The notes under the pieces are model-generated. The model was not told the origin of the DNA, did no database searches, and saw nothing but the letters and a program-made list of their open reading frames with translations. Below are positions 1-12,234 of a DNA stretch of 64,000 nt, one piece after another (the stretch's first letter is position 1; the number at the start of each line of letters is the position of its first letter). Source of the DNA: Helochares maculicollis (taxonomy: Eukaryota; Arthropoda; Insecta; Coleoptera; Hydrophilidae). The translations under genes and the position numbers were made by a program. The DNA is taken from NCBI GenBank assembly GCA_033557835.1, contig JAWQRO010000036.1:1-64000 (forward strand), given 5' to 3'.

Positions 1-1093
1 ATTTTTTTTGTACAAATTGTTTTATATATTATATTTTTTTGTTTGTAGTATATTTGCTACACAAATCTAATGTAGTACCAATAAATAGAGATAAGAAGAC
101 TAATACATTCGAGCATCTTGATAGAATAATGACAATCATTTGTCTTAGCAATTATGTTAGCTAAAGTAATGATTTGTCTTAAATGAACACAAATTATGCT
201 GCAATGTATACAAATTATAACTTTTTAAGCTTTCATAAGCTATTAGATCCGTCTATTAAGTCTCTTAGTTATCTTAAGTGGCTATCTTCGTATATTTTCC
301 AGCAAACTTGTGAATATGCGAAAATTTGTGAGTTTAAAATTTTTATGCAGTGGCAAACATGTTAAATTACAAACTTGCCGTGATACCTTCTAAACAACGA
401 AACCAAACCCATTTTTAGCGATTGTTCATTTGCATTGGAAACCATTTTTAATAAGCTTTAAAAAGACCAACTACTACGATATGTATGTAAAATCAGTATG
501 ATGACATGTCGTTCTATATTATTCAAATCTCCTTCTGTTAAGTACTTTCTAAAGCGTGGATTACATGCCCAATTGAGCGCCATCAGCTCGCTATTTTCTT
601 TATTATTGACCTCCCCAATTGGATTCCTACAATAACTGAATTGACGAAAGTATTTGATTTTGTTCTGCAAAATATATCAGAAACATTGTTTTATTCCATA
701 ATTTGAATAAAACATTTAAGAGAGTTGAGGATTTTGACTTTTACACCATTACAACAACTCTTCCAATCATTGCTTTTATGTACTCGGTCTCCTAATTCTC
801 AGGATTCTTGATTAATTATGAACATTTTTGATATGCTTTCGAAATTTAATTTTATAAACAGCTATTTCAGAGTTTACTTGCGCCATTCTGCAATGTATTA
901 GAGATTTTTTCAGCATTAACTGTGATTATTGATGGCTGATTTTGGTTACAACTCATTATCATAGATTATTCCGAATAATTTTTGAACTGAACTTGCCACT
1001 TTCTCCTTTTATTTTTTGACGTTTCTATCGAGATTGTCAAGAAATGCTTTCATATAATTTGTCTATAACTTGCATTCATGACTTTTATAGTTT
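1..1093. other. AT-rich sequence without a recognisable gene
   Basis: The stretch is AT-rich with only short chance open frames on both strands. I see no splice-flanked exon, RNA gene or transposon coding trace before the mariner relic that starts near 1110. Confidence 0.5.
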
Positions 1094-1109
1094 CTTAGAA
1101 TGTGCCATT

Positions 1110-2224
1110 TAATAAGTTGTTCAATAAGTTTTGCGGTTCGACAAGAAAAACAAACTTGTATGGTTTGACGTGCACTTTATTATTCAGTATAGTCTCTCTG
1201 AAAATCAATACACTTGTTCTAACGAGATTCCAATTTATGAATTCCGTTCCTGAAGCGAGAATCCAGAAAGGCTGCAACATACGCTTCCACATGTGTTATG
1301 ATCTCATCATTTCATGAAAAACGCTCTTCATGCATGAACTTTTTTGGTCCAGATACAAATGGAAGTCGCTAGAAGCCAAATCTGGTGAATATGGTGGATA
1401 CCATACAACAACTATAATTCATAGATTTTTGCCACTGGTAAAATTGTCTTGTGATACGATGCATTATTCTGATGAAAAAAGATTTTTCTTCTACAAACCG
1501 GGTCTTGCTTTAAACATTTTTTCCATCTACTGATTTAAAAGGTTGGAATGGAATTTATTGTTTGACCAGTTTGCAAATAATCCACAAACAAAATTCTTTT
1601 CGCATCCCAAAAAATCTGATGCTAGCACCTTTTTAGCTGATTTCTGGACACGAACTCGTTGCAGGACCAAAAAACTAGGTTCACACTATTATTTGGCCTC
1701 TTGTTTTGATTCAGGGCCATGTTGATAGACCCAATTCTCATCTATAGTGATGTATCAACGCACAAAATTGACTTTATTCTTTCAAAAACGCTCAAAGTGT
1801 TGCTGAGCAAGTCGCATTCGAGTGTGCTTTTATTCCATTATTAGTTAATGCGCTAGCTATTGGGCACACGGTTTTCTGAAATACAATACTGCAGTCAAAA
1901 TACTGCTTACACTGCCCAATTAGTTGCCCACTGAACGACTTCTACTAAATCTCTTTCACGCACTTGACAATTTTCCAATACAATTTTCTGTATTTTTCTA
2001 CGATTTCTGGTGTTGAAGTATTTGAACTTTCTTGATATGGACCGTCTTCAGTCTTCAACGCTTGTGTGACCAATTTAAATTCAGTCACCCTTCTTTCTAC
2101 TGTGCAAATTAAAGGCGATGAGTTCTTACACACTTTCAACATTCGTTCTTAAATAGCTTGTTAACCAAGAATAAATTGACAGAATGAAATGAAGCTTCAC
2201 ATACATTGATACGTGTGTACCAAA
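1110..2224 (-). mobile_element. Decayed mariner transposon, copy A
   Basis: Read on the minus strand, this stretch carries broken pieces of a mariner transposase in order. The N-terminal part lies near 2140-1945 and includes a TPEIVEKYRK-like segment. The catalytic end motif YPPYSPDLASSDFHLY lies around 1400-1340. The C-terminal residues end near 1110. The left edge reads TAATAAGTTGTTCAATAAG, close to the edge of the relics at 18547 and 61135 (TACTAGGTTGTTCAATAAG). The right edge near 2200-2224 shares a CTTCACATA...TGTACCAA segment with the 18547 copy. The transposase is shattered by stops and frameshifts, so the copy is dead. In the mariner family this protein cuts and pastes the element at TA dinucleotides. 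The three related copies (1110, 18547, 61135) share the same orientation. Confidence 0.82.
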
Positions 2225-4340
2225 ACATAACAAAAAAATTAGGTAGTAGGAATGCCCTTTCTTATCGACCCGAAATGTTATTGAACAACCTAGTATTTGC
2301 ATTCATCGTAGAAATATTTCAATACTTATTTGTAAATCTCAAAATTTAGTTTAATGTTTGATTCTGAAGGTTTCTCAAATATGGGTTGCTATTTTTTGTC
2401 ATAAATCAAGAAAAAACCACAAGTCTCAGGCTTCTGCTTTTAGGTATTCCATTATTAAGAGCGAATTATGAACAACGTTGTGACTTTCACTAACGATTAT
2501 TACAAAGGAATTTTGTCAGAAAACTTGAGCTCGTCGTGGCACAATTTTCCGAAGAGTTTCATCATACAGCTACTACATAATATGACCATTAAAGATTTTT
2601 AATAGCCCGAAATTTCTAATATGTTACAACAATGCAGAAGTCACAATGCAGCCGGATGGTCACAAACGGATTCTCAGCTGATATCTTTCTACCCCTGCTG
2701 GTAACCCGCAGGTGAGCTACTAGTGTGCTCAGAGTTCACTCGATCAGTACCCGCTGGGTGCACCTGACTGCATTTCTTTGATTCCGCGCGTAGAAGTGTA
2801 GATGTCTACGAACGCTCGTTTTGCATTAGCGACCAGCGCGCATTTGAATGTCAAAAGATCACATTATGAACACACACAAACACATTATAATATTCATATA
2901 GTACAATAATTATCGGTTCTAGTTTTTGCGGTGTTTGCGCTACAAACCGACTGGAATTTAATAAATGTTATCAACAATTTCTTGGAGAAATTGCGCAATA
3001 CGCTACCGCATTGTGCGGTCAATTGAAGTAAACGCTCCTTTACCCAACTAAGGTTACTCTAAATTTTTATTACTTATTATTATATTAATATTAATCAATG
3101 ATAACATGCTGTTTGCCATTTCCTACCTAGAGCTAATTTTTAGTTCGTATTGAACGTAACACGAGCAACATTTTCATAATGGTGTAAATAGCCTCGTAAT
3201 TCTTAAATTCACTTAAAACATGCTTCGACAATGAAGCTATTATATACAATGAAGTTGTGTTCTGGACACAAAATGCCAACAAAGAACGAATCTACGTAGC
3301 TAAAACGAGAAATTATATTGTTCGCCCAACGCATTTTTAATTTTATCTGCTCGAATTTAACGTAGTCTTTTAATTCTTGTCCAAGTTTTTATATCGTTTT
3401 ATCCTGTTAAAATCGCCGATAGAGTTCCTCGTTCGATAGGTTTAATAAAACCGTCAGGCGAGTCGCAATAAAGATATCTGCATACTTAATTGGTGTACGA
3501 TGCTAATGTGGAGCAGCAAGATGACACGGCGGCGTCCAAGTTTATTTTGTTACGAGCGATACTCTAGCGAGGTATAAGGCAGTAAATGTGCTTCGTAAAA
3601 ATAATTCCTTCAGTTTATTAAGTCATATCCTGCCAAGAAATGCGGGTTTATAACCTGGAAGGTTATTAAAACTTTGTGCCGGGTATTTAAAAATGCCCCC
3701 ACGACACCACTTCGATGGCGTTTATACTATTTTATTGTACGCTAAACCCTCCTGCGTTTTTATTTTATTTTGAAAAAATTTTATGTTTATCACTATTTTG
3801 TTATTTTTCAGTAACTTTTTGTTTTCCAGATTATTTGCTATTTTTAATCACTTCGATATTATTAGTTCTTATTTGTTTGCTTTGTATTATTTGGCTATGT
3901 TTGATTAATTTATTGTTGGTAAAATAGACAATGTTGCATTTGTAAATGCTATATTTTGAAAGGAGAAAATCTTTTTGTGTGGGGTTATCAATCGTCTTCT
4001 TCAATAAGCCGACCCTCGGTTGGTCTCAGTTTATTTCCTATTTGGCTGAGACAGCTAAAGAATCGATCTCGATCTGGATAATATGCTGTGGGAACAACAA
4101 TCTCATTATGCGAAGACTTACCCACCGCGAAGGACTAATCGTACTCACTGTAACGTATTATACTTTTATTTCTACAAGCAGTGGTTACTTAGGTCGTTTA
4201 AATGTAGCTTACGAATACTTCCATAAGTTAGTTGCCTACAATGAGACTTACTTTTATTTATCTTGCCACAAAGAGCGAGCAAAATTTAATTATTGAATCT
4301 ACTTACATCGTATTGTGATATATAAGTATCAGGCCCAGCA
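2225..4340. other. Non-coding; higher-complexity island at about 2640-3720
   Basis: No gene is recognisable. From roughly 2640 to 3720 the sequence becomes less AT-rich and less repetitive than its surroundings, with many mixed-base words and no coding frame. This could be conserved regulatory DNA, but that is inference from composition only. The open frames at 3715-3927 and 3946-4296 have no recognisable motif and look like chance frames. Confidence 0.35.
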
Positions 4341-4360
4341 TGAAATAAATGTATAAACAT

Positions 4361-4425
4361 CGACGCTTTTTCTTCGCTTACTCAAGATTTGCTTGCTAGT
4401 AGAGATGCATTAAGCACGAATACAG
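4361..4425 (+). repeat. Copy of the hairpin/CGCT dispersed motif
   Basis: The sequence CGACGC...TTCTTCGCTTACTCAAG, then TTGCTTGCT and GAGATGCATTAAGCACG, matches the consensus order seen in the blocks at 10.1, 20.2, 29.9 and 47.3 kb. It is an isolated diverged copy. Confidence 0.6.
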
Positions 4426-4970
4426 AGATTAGATTTTAAATGTTGTTATCAAAATTGCAGTTTTAAAACTCGACTGCATCTTCTAGCAACTGGAACCTAT
4501 GACCACGCTTCCACTTTTGTAGAAGTAAAACGTTGAAATTTAGGTCGAGACTGTATGGTGGATAGTCTACAATTCAACATTTGCCACTCTAAAACTGCAA
4601 TTGATGAGCTGTCTGCGAACTTGCTATATTGTTGGAGCGTGACTCAATCTTATTGTTTTCCGATTTTGTGGAAGAACTGTTGCTTCTTGATGTGTTTTTT
4701 GAGACAAATGTCACGACCATACAAACTCAAAATATGTAACCTAATCATTCTGACAAAAACATAATAAATATATGATACAGGTCTCTTTACAATATTATGG
4801 TACACAACCCTTAATAAAAATACAAATTTCAGCAAATATTATAAAGAATAAATTACTATAAAAATAAACTTCCGAGAAACAATATAGACATAATAAAGAC
4901 ATGGAACGTAGAAAATGAATTAACAGCAAAATCAACAAATCAGCTTACAACATTAAAATTTATATAGAGA

Positions 4971-5180
4971 GAAAAGGAAATACACAATCAAAAAGATGTA
5001 GCAAAAGAATTTAATACAAACATAGGTGCAAAAATGATGTCAAAATTTCTACACCTTTCTTCGAATAAGACACGATAGTTTCGAAGATTTAATTAGAAAC
5101 ATTTGGACTCTCAACAAAAATGAGGCTCCAGAAATAGACGAAATCACAAGTGCAGTGGTTTATGAATGCATACGGAATAG
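4971..5180 (+). mobile_element. LINE reverse-transcriptase fragment (relic)
   Basis: Two adjoining + strand frames give QKDVAKEFNTNIGAKM (about 4990-5040) and, after a frameshift, IWTLNKNEAPEIDEITSAVV (about 5097-5156). The first resembles the 'FN.fF..IG..lA' segment that precedes the polymerase domain in Jockey/CR1-type non-LTR retrotransposons. The second resembles the 'NK.APG.D.I' start of the reverse-transcriptase palm. The fragment is short, frameshifted and lacks the catalytic core, so it cannot be active. No poly(A) tail or target-site duplication is visible. The DUF7869-like relic begins only a few bases downstream, which suggests nested or joined insertions. Confidence 0.6.
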
Positions 5181-5182
5181 TG

Positions 5183-5575
5183 TATAATGGCATGTGTGGA
5201 GGACAAAATAGACACATCAAAGTAGCTTTAATGTTGTTAACAATGCATCGAATGTTATGTGGAAACCATAGACCACAAATTTTTAAGATCAGGACATTCG
5301 TTTTTACCGAATGACTGAGATTTTGTAATCATAGGAATATCGTTTAACAAAAATAGCTTATTGTATGTGCCATAACATTATTATAATACATAAGGAAACA
5401 TAATATTTCCAAGGTAAATAAAATAAACGAGGATTTTGTATCAATAAGACTCTTAGAAGAAGCAGCTTACAAAATTCCAAAAATACCACGGGGAAAAATT
5501 AAAATGGCTGCAAATATATTGCATACGATTTTTAAGCAATGAACCATTAAAGTTTATACATAGCAATCATGAATA
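5183..5575 (+). pseudogene. Decayed DUF7869-like transposon-associated protein
   Basis: The + strand reads CGGQNRHIKVALMLLTMHR near 5196-5252. After a +1 frameshift it continues as VETIDHKFLRSGHSFLPND, a stop codon and DFVIIGIS (to about 5343). Farther on, a third frame gives KWLQIYCIRFLSNEPLKFIH (about 5504-5563). The order CGGQN-RN, GHSFLPND-DFG, then a W-L-x-I-x-W-like tail matches a conserved core I remember from uncharacterised insect proteins annotated as DUF7869, which are probably transposon-encoded. Function is not established. The copy has at least two frameshifts and one internal stop. The family assignment is from memory of the motif pattern. Confidence 0.55.
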
Positions 5576-7229
5576 AGAATGTATAGTTTAAAATCCTTGA
5601 TTTATTGCCTTGTCGGAGTAGATCTAAATAGTTTGGAAATATTTTGCTATTATTATATAGAACACAATTGTAAGAAGCATTACATTACTAAAATACTTAC
5701 ATATGATGGACTTACTACGATATATACCTCCGGATTTACTTTAAATCCCTTCCGCATACAGAGAATGTTTACGAATAACTTCTTGCTTAATGATCTTAAG
5801 CTCGTTCGTATTTTATAACAAATCTAATTTTCATTTTGAAAGTGACAAATCTTTTTATTAATCTAAGGAAGAATAAATAGTACGCATAATAGTAGCATTC
5901 ATTTAAAGTAATTATAAATTTAACTCTCTTAAACACTGTGAGTCAACCTTACGTATATTTTTAATTTTGTAAAAACGCAAAATCAATATCTCCAACTAAA
6001 AGTAAATGGGCTTAGGCCCGTTGCAAAATAAATGGCATATACTATATATTATATTACACTTGGCGAGCTCAAACAAATAAAAATACAAATAACTTTTCAA
6101 CTCGTCGATACTCACTAGACACGAGTGTTTAATTGCATCAACAATTCCAGTTACTTATTAATTGAATAAGGTTTCATTTTGCTAACAATGAACCAGCAAA
6201 GCTAGCGAATTTCGAGTAGTCCAAACAAAAGTGTCGTTTTTTCATGTCTACTCTTGTATTTTATGCGTTGAAAAGCAAAATATATGGTTATGTACAAGCT
6301 TATCTTCTATAACAGCAAAACTACTTTAAATGCAAATATTTTGTAAAAATTTTGTCTTTTTTATCATAAAATTTTCCGGACTTTTATAGAATGCTACTAA
6401 TCTAGCTTTGACTGCTAGTTGTTCACCTTAAAACACTAATTTTAGTAGGAGAGTTTCGAGTTTTATCCAGTCTAGTTCTTCGTTGTTAAGGTCTGGAATT
6501 CTATTGGCACTATTTTAATTCCTATGCAATTCAAGATGTACACGTAGTAGGGGTATATGTCTCAAAAAATTAAAAGGACGATTCGAAAATAGATCAGATT
6601 TATAATTTTCAAATTTCAATAATAATTCGCAGAAACTCTGAACCTAATTGATATTTAAGTTTCTAAAAAGGAAAAATAGAAGTACCAATTTGAAGTCAGT
6701 GTCCAATAATCACATATTTAAATAGGTAATATTCTAACAACAAAGTTAATCCTAGACGTTCTGATTGTATCACATTTGGCAATCGAATGTGATCCATATT
6801 AATTTTCCATTTGAATTTAGAACGTTAAATTTATTTTATTGGCTCCTACAAACCGTTTCCATCGCATGTTTTGGTAAAACACCGGCGACCTTTATTAGCT
6901 TCGATAAAATCTTCACACCTGTTCGTAACTTACAACTTCCTGTCTCATCTAATTGACTCCTCCTTACACAATAACGACTTTTACTATGTGGCATAAAAGA
7001 TACAGGGAGTAGCATCAAGCTGTTTGAATAACACTTTACCACGATGTTATTTTTACTAAAATATTGAGTCCCAATTTCCTTGGTGCAGTTTCATTGAAAT
7101 CAAGTTTTTGCACAAGATTACAAAATGTTTGGTATGTTGGTTTTAATTTCTCAAAACAGCACATCGGTGAAAAACGAAATATTGCACAAAATCTACACTT
7201 TCACATCGTATCAAATTAATATTATGCCA
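5576..7229. other. AT-rich sequence without a recognisable gene
   Basis: Only short open frames without motifs are present (for example 5579-5818 and 6765-6956). A phrase near 6500-6530 (CTATTTTAATTCCTATG) recalls a word in the 27-30 kb array and may be a lone diverged copy. Confidence 0.4.
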
Positions 7230-8760
7230 GCAATAACTATCAGGAAAACCGACCGGTAATGAGCAATTCGCTTGGGCAGCGGGGTTGAGTAAATTTTTCC
7301 CGAGGGCAACCGAGAGTCGAGGTGTGGTGGAGATGAAAAGAGGTACGAAGAAGAATAATTATTTTTGTGGAGGTGCCCGCGGCAAAGCGGGTCGAAGCTG
7401 GAAGATGCGAACTGCAGGAGCTGCTGTCTTATAAACTATGATTAGGCTGTGATTATACCGGGAAGCCGGCGCGTGACAGGAGAACCGTCTAATTACCAGC
7501 CCATCATGCAAGAAGCAAGCATGTGTTTAAAGTTCTTGATCGCACTTAGATATTGATCCAATCTTCCAGCCTGCCACCGAGTTATTATTATTTTGACTTT
7601 CGTCTCTCTCTCCTTTCGGTCGCCTATCCGCGCGCGGAGGCCGCTTTTAATTTTCTTCATGGTCTATTGGCTCATTCGAACCTTATTTGTTTTTTGATGA
7701 AAGGAACTGCTACCATACCAGCAGGCGTGAATGTAAATTAAGTTTAGTGGATCTAAGGAATTTCGATGGAATTACACTTTCATAATTTTCAGCCCATCTC
7801 GGCTGCGGCGCCGGTGTTTTTTTTGTGAAAAGAATTTGATGCGCCCGAAAAATAGAGCTGCCTCCTAAAAGAACCATATAATCATGTTAATGTCCGGTGT
7901 GCGTGCATGCAAAAATATTTTAATTTAATGCCTACATGAGTCCATAATCCTCATGCCAATACCCGAGCCCCGTACCCGAAAGGGCTAACGTTCCGTACAG
8001 GAGGCGAATACGGCATAAGCGAAATTATAATCGGGCGAAACCCGTCTGGTACACCGTATTACGTATCAAAAACCTTACCAAAACTCGTTAAATTCCATAA
8101 GAGCTAAAGCCAGGTAGTAGATTATACGTAATTTCAAAATTGCAAAATGATTATCGTGCTTAAATCACGAAAATATCGGCTGGAGTAATCTCAATTTACT
8201 CTTAGCAGAAAAAGTGCACTCAGCTTATTAATAACGAATCTGGCGGTCAAACAAGAAGCAATAAGGTAAGGTATGATACGGTTGGCCCTCGAGGCAACCG
8301 CCGCGCCGCCATCTTGCTATACTGCAACCGCCTCTGTGAATTCTTAATGTTCTGCATATATCATTATAGACACACTCTGGCGTAGGCACACTAATATCTA
8401 CAGCTTCTGCCACTATTCATCCGTATCTCATCTCCGAAGCCCAGTTCATCCAGTTCTTTCCCATCGCTTCGCTTGGACGATGATCCCTACTATTTGGCCA
8501 AAGGCTAAATAATATCCACCGCTCCATATAGATTATAAAGCTATTTTACATACTAGTAGCACTCACAGGTATTAATATATCATTATTTTCTGAAAGCTTA
8601 CTTTACTTTGATTGCACCTGCTCGGCTACCCTCGGCTCATATCGCCACATTCCATTTTTTCAGCTCCTTTTTCAGCCGGCTACCGTACACCAGAAGACTT
8701 TCGCTACCCTTTTTATTGGAGCGACTCCGAGCGCACTTACGTCTCAAAAAATAGGTAAAT
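7230..8760. other. Higher-complexity non-coding island, possible regulatory DNA
   Basis: This block is richer in G+C and in mixed-base words than its neighbours (for example around 7290-7500, 7800-8060 and 8270-8480). It has no transposon trace or convincing coding frame. Such islands recur at 2.6, 15.9, 24.6, 30.7, 36.2, 40.5, 43.7, 49.4 and 54.8 kb. In insects, blocks like this around transcription-factor genes are often cis-regulatory. That role is inference; nothing in the sequence proves it. Confidence 0.3.
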
Positions 8761-10139
8761 AAGAAGAAAAGGACGGTCCATAAAGGCAGAAGGATGATTT
8801 TAACTGGTTTTAATTATCATAAGTAGCCATTAAATCACAAGCAACCTACTGGTTACAACCAGCAGAAACAAATGAGTTTACGCAGTTTTCTTGGAGTGAA
8901 TGCTATTAGCAGTGGAGATAGCTTGTTAACTTTTAATTTTATCTGAGGCGAGATAAGAGCAGCTCGGTTTTAAATTAAGGCAAAAACTATATTTACATTA
9001 TTTTTGATGCATATCTATTACTTGGTAGCTGTTAAGAGCTGTTAAAAAAATTCTAGTAAATGCACTCGGGTCATTGTACTAATCGAATCCTGCCTGGCGA
9101 ATCAAGGAACTAATTAAAAACTAGACTGTGCAATAGAACAGCCTATTCGGTTTGCGTTGGGTATTGCAGATGCTTTTTATTTAGGCTATGGCAGAATGGG
9201 AAATATAAGGTATTTCTTTTGTTGGGTTTGACTGTTTTTATAAAATAATTACATATTTTTAAATCAATGTTTACCTAACTAGACTATCCTATTAGAGACG
9301 TATAAACCTGGTCCATTTGTCCTTGAACTTATACCTGCTATTTATATACTTGCAAAATGTATCATGAGCCTTAGCCTAATTTTAAGTTAATAAATAAAAC
9401 AGTCCTACACATGATGGAATAACATTATCGGAAAATGACGGCCATAAAATTCAAAGAGATTAAGGGGCATGCCGCAAATGAAAGACAACATTTCAAAACA
9501 TGCCTAATGTGGCAAAGATGAGCCCATAACAGGGACATATGGGCACAATTAGAAGCGGTCTATATCCTCATATAGAAGAATAGAGAATAGGCTAAGCTAT
9601 CTGGGGCGTCTCCACTCAACACACCCGTTTACGTATTTGTGTTGCTTAAACGTACCAACGGACTTATATAATTTTCTGTGAATTATGCTTTAGAACAGTG
9701 TCCTTTAGTGAAATGACATATGTTTGTTTTTCAGATTGGAAAATTGACGCTTTTAAAAGATCTCTTCTTGTTGTTTGTCGATCAAAGACGCTTCTAGTAT
9801 GCAATATATAATATCAAATTTTACATTCAGCAGATTATTGGGGCTAAGTTTATTTAAATAATGTTACAAAATATGCCTTGTACTTTTTATTTTTTATAAA
9901 ATTGGGACTTAATTTAATATTTCATATCACATATTATATGCATTACTTGCAGGCATTTTTAAACCTTTGCATTTATGTTTACTATTTCCAAATTTTCACA
10001 ATTTTTTTTAGCCATTTGGTGCTTAGGCTAACTGTTTTAAATTAAAAAAAAATAAAAACTGTGCTGTTTTAATTGTCGTTTAGGTATAATATAAACGCAG
10101 GAATACTTTCAAAGTCAACTAAATAAACTTATTCATCGC
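8761..10139. other. No recognisable gene
   Basis: AT-rich sequence with no open frame of note and no clear transposon coding trace. A slightly more mixed stretch lies at about 9400-9620, but I cannot assign it. Confidence 0.45.
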
Positions 10140-10995
10140 AGTCGAAATGCAATCAAGATCAAATAAGCCTCGCTTGGTCGGGATCCACTCGAACAACAAA
10201 TTTGAAAACTCAAACGATTTGACCGCTATCGTATTTATAAACATGCTCAAACACAAAATTGGTCGAAGCAGATTTAGAGGCCCTGAAAACATAAAGATCC
10301 GTTAAAATCTCGGAGATCATCACAATATATTTCCTATAGTGTAGGAATGTAAATAAGTCGACGCAAAAGACTTAATGCGAGAGATGAGCAAGCAAAGCGT
10401 GATAGCCTCGAGTAACCGAAGATTTTTTGATTTTGAATGTGTTCTGACTAAGTGAGCAATAAAAGTGCATTAATTTAAAAAAATAAATAAATACAAAAAA
10501 ATATAGATTTTGGAACCAAATAAGCTTCGCTTACTCAAGATTCACTCGCTTAGCTCACTCATCTCTCGTAGAGTGGCAATACATTATGCTTAAAAATATA
10601 ACCTATTTTTGCTCTACGATTTTACTACCTTCTATACTTACATTTTTATGCATTTTACTCCTTAACGTATCTTCACTCCGCGAGGGAAGAGTGCCCAGTC
10701 AAAGTACATGAAGAATTAAACATGCTTTGCTTACTCAGGATTCGCTCGCTCAATCCTCGTTGACCAAAAATTCATTAAGGAACAAACAGATATTAAAATA
10801 TAATTTCGGCGCGTAGCGGAGTCATGAAACAAAAACAGCGTACAATTTCGCAGTGTATAAGACTGTCAATTCCATATTATCTGATAGCGTCGATTTCTGA
10901 GAAAACTAGTCTTTAAACTGCACTCTCACTACACAAGCAAATGAAGCTTATTTGATCGTTATTATTCTGACTGAGTAAGCAAATAAGCTTACTCG
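10140..10995. repeat. Block of the hairpin/CGCT dispersed repeat
   Basis: Five diverged copies of one motif lie here, about 140-230 bases apart. Forward copies are near 10159, 10521 and 10725; reverse copies are near 10386 and 10945. The 10521 copy starts with TAAGCTTCGCTTA, a perfect 5-bp stem with a TTC loop, then AAGATTCACTCGCTTAGCTC. It is followed by a conserved tail like GAGTGGCAATACATTA. The spacer around 10690-10720 carries a second form of the tail (CCAGTCAAAGTACATGAAG). No protein is encoded. Confidence 0.7.
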
Positions 10996-11182
10996 TGAGC
11001 TAAGGGTATAATGATGAAATAGAATTTTAGAAGCAACTGAAAGTCTGTATCGACCTATTGAATTAAATATTTATTTATATTATTGTGTTCGGTTTGTTTA
11101 CGCTAGCCAAGTGGGAATACATCAACAACTAAATTACCTTTTTATTTAATGCATGGTTAAAAATCTATCAAATTGTGCTACT

Positions 11183-11580
11183 TAATCTTGCTGCCACGAA
11201 TGCTTCATTGTGCCGTTGATATGGTTGGTTCTCCTGGATGAGCCCATGACTTTTGGCAACTAGGACTATTGTGCGCTTATTTTTCACTGCCAATCACAAT
11301 TTGGTGCAAAAAATGCAATCTTCGGTATCTTGTAAGCAAAGAGTTACAAACCATTAAACGATTTGCAATGATGGCTTCAGCTCGTTCATGTGGTATCCAT
11401 TTTCTTCCTTTTTGAATCATTTTCATAGCATATAAACGGTTGCTTATAGCGATTTGAGTGACTGCACTGTAAGTTCTATTGCTGAATGCGCTTAGTTTTT
11501 CTCCAATAATGCTTACAATTCTTCATCTTCGATTTTTTTATTTGACATCTTTAAACAGGATGTTGTGAAATGATGGTTAG
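11183..11580 (-). mobile_element. Fragment of a Mos1-like mariner transposase, copy B
   Basis: The minus strand reads RLYAMKMIQKGRKWIPHERA (about 11442-11380), then FLHQIVIGSEK, then SCQKSWAHPGEP toward 11230. This is the order of the Mos1/mauritiana mariner linker and first catalytic block: 'GMIQK.G.WVP.E', then 'FLHRIVTGDEKW', then 'SW..PG'. In this relic the catalytic GDEKW segment reads GSEK followed by a stop, so the first catalytic Asp is lost. Both ends of the element and the rest of the transposase are missing or unreadable. It is a different lineage from copies A, C and E and resembles the + strand relic at 32395. Confidence 0.75.
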
Positions 11581-12160
11581 TACAAAAGTTTCTTAGAAAA
11601 TCCAAAAAAGTATTATACACCCAATAATTGAGTTCTTCCCGACTGACGTTAGAGTCATTAATGAAAATTATTTAAATGTAAAATTTTCCAACAGCTATGA
11701 ACTAAAATAAAAAACACATCTGTTAGCCGACCTACCTTAGGGATATGATTCAAAAAGATGGTAGCATTGGATTTCTATTAGAAGCATGGTAAAACATCAA
11801 TAGTTTTTCAATAAACCAGGCAAATTTGTTTCAAATTGTTTTATTTATAAATCTTGTTTGTATACTTTGCAAGTCAGACGTATTCAAAATAATATGTGGC
11901 AAAATAGTTTTTGTATTGAATTTAATTCATCAATCAACATAATAAGATATTAGCAAAGAAATATTTTGCTACTGAAGTAGCCAGCGATTACTGGTATTCA
12001 AAATGAACACAATATTTCTCCTGTGGCCATTTTCCTTTTAAGAGTAACTGCTATTTATGAAGAGGCTCGTCATTTAAGCGTCTTTGCCTATTCCTTCCTC
12101 TAACAAAACGATCACAAAAACTAAAGAGAGTTTCTTGATAACAACGGACCCCGCAGCTAT
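11581..12160. other. No recognisable gene
   Basis: AT-rich spacer between the mariner fragment and the piggyBac relic. It may hold eroded ends of either element, but no terminal repeat is visible. Confidence 0.4.
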
Positions 12161-12234
12161 AGGAATATTTATTTTTATTTTTTCATAATAAAACTAAACA
12201 TTTTAGTACTCGTTTTTGTTTTATTAGAATAATA

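Noticed and set aside
3946..4296. 116-codon open frame
   Set aside because: No motif, no splice context and composition like surrounding AT-rich DNA.
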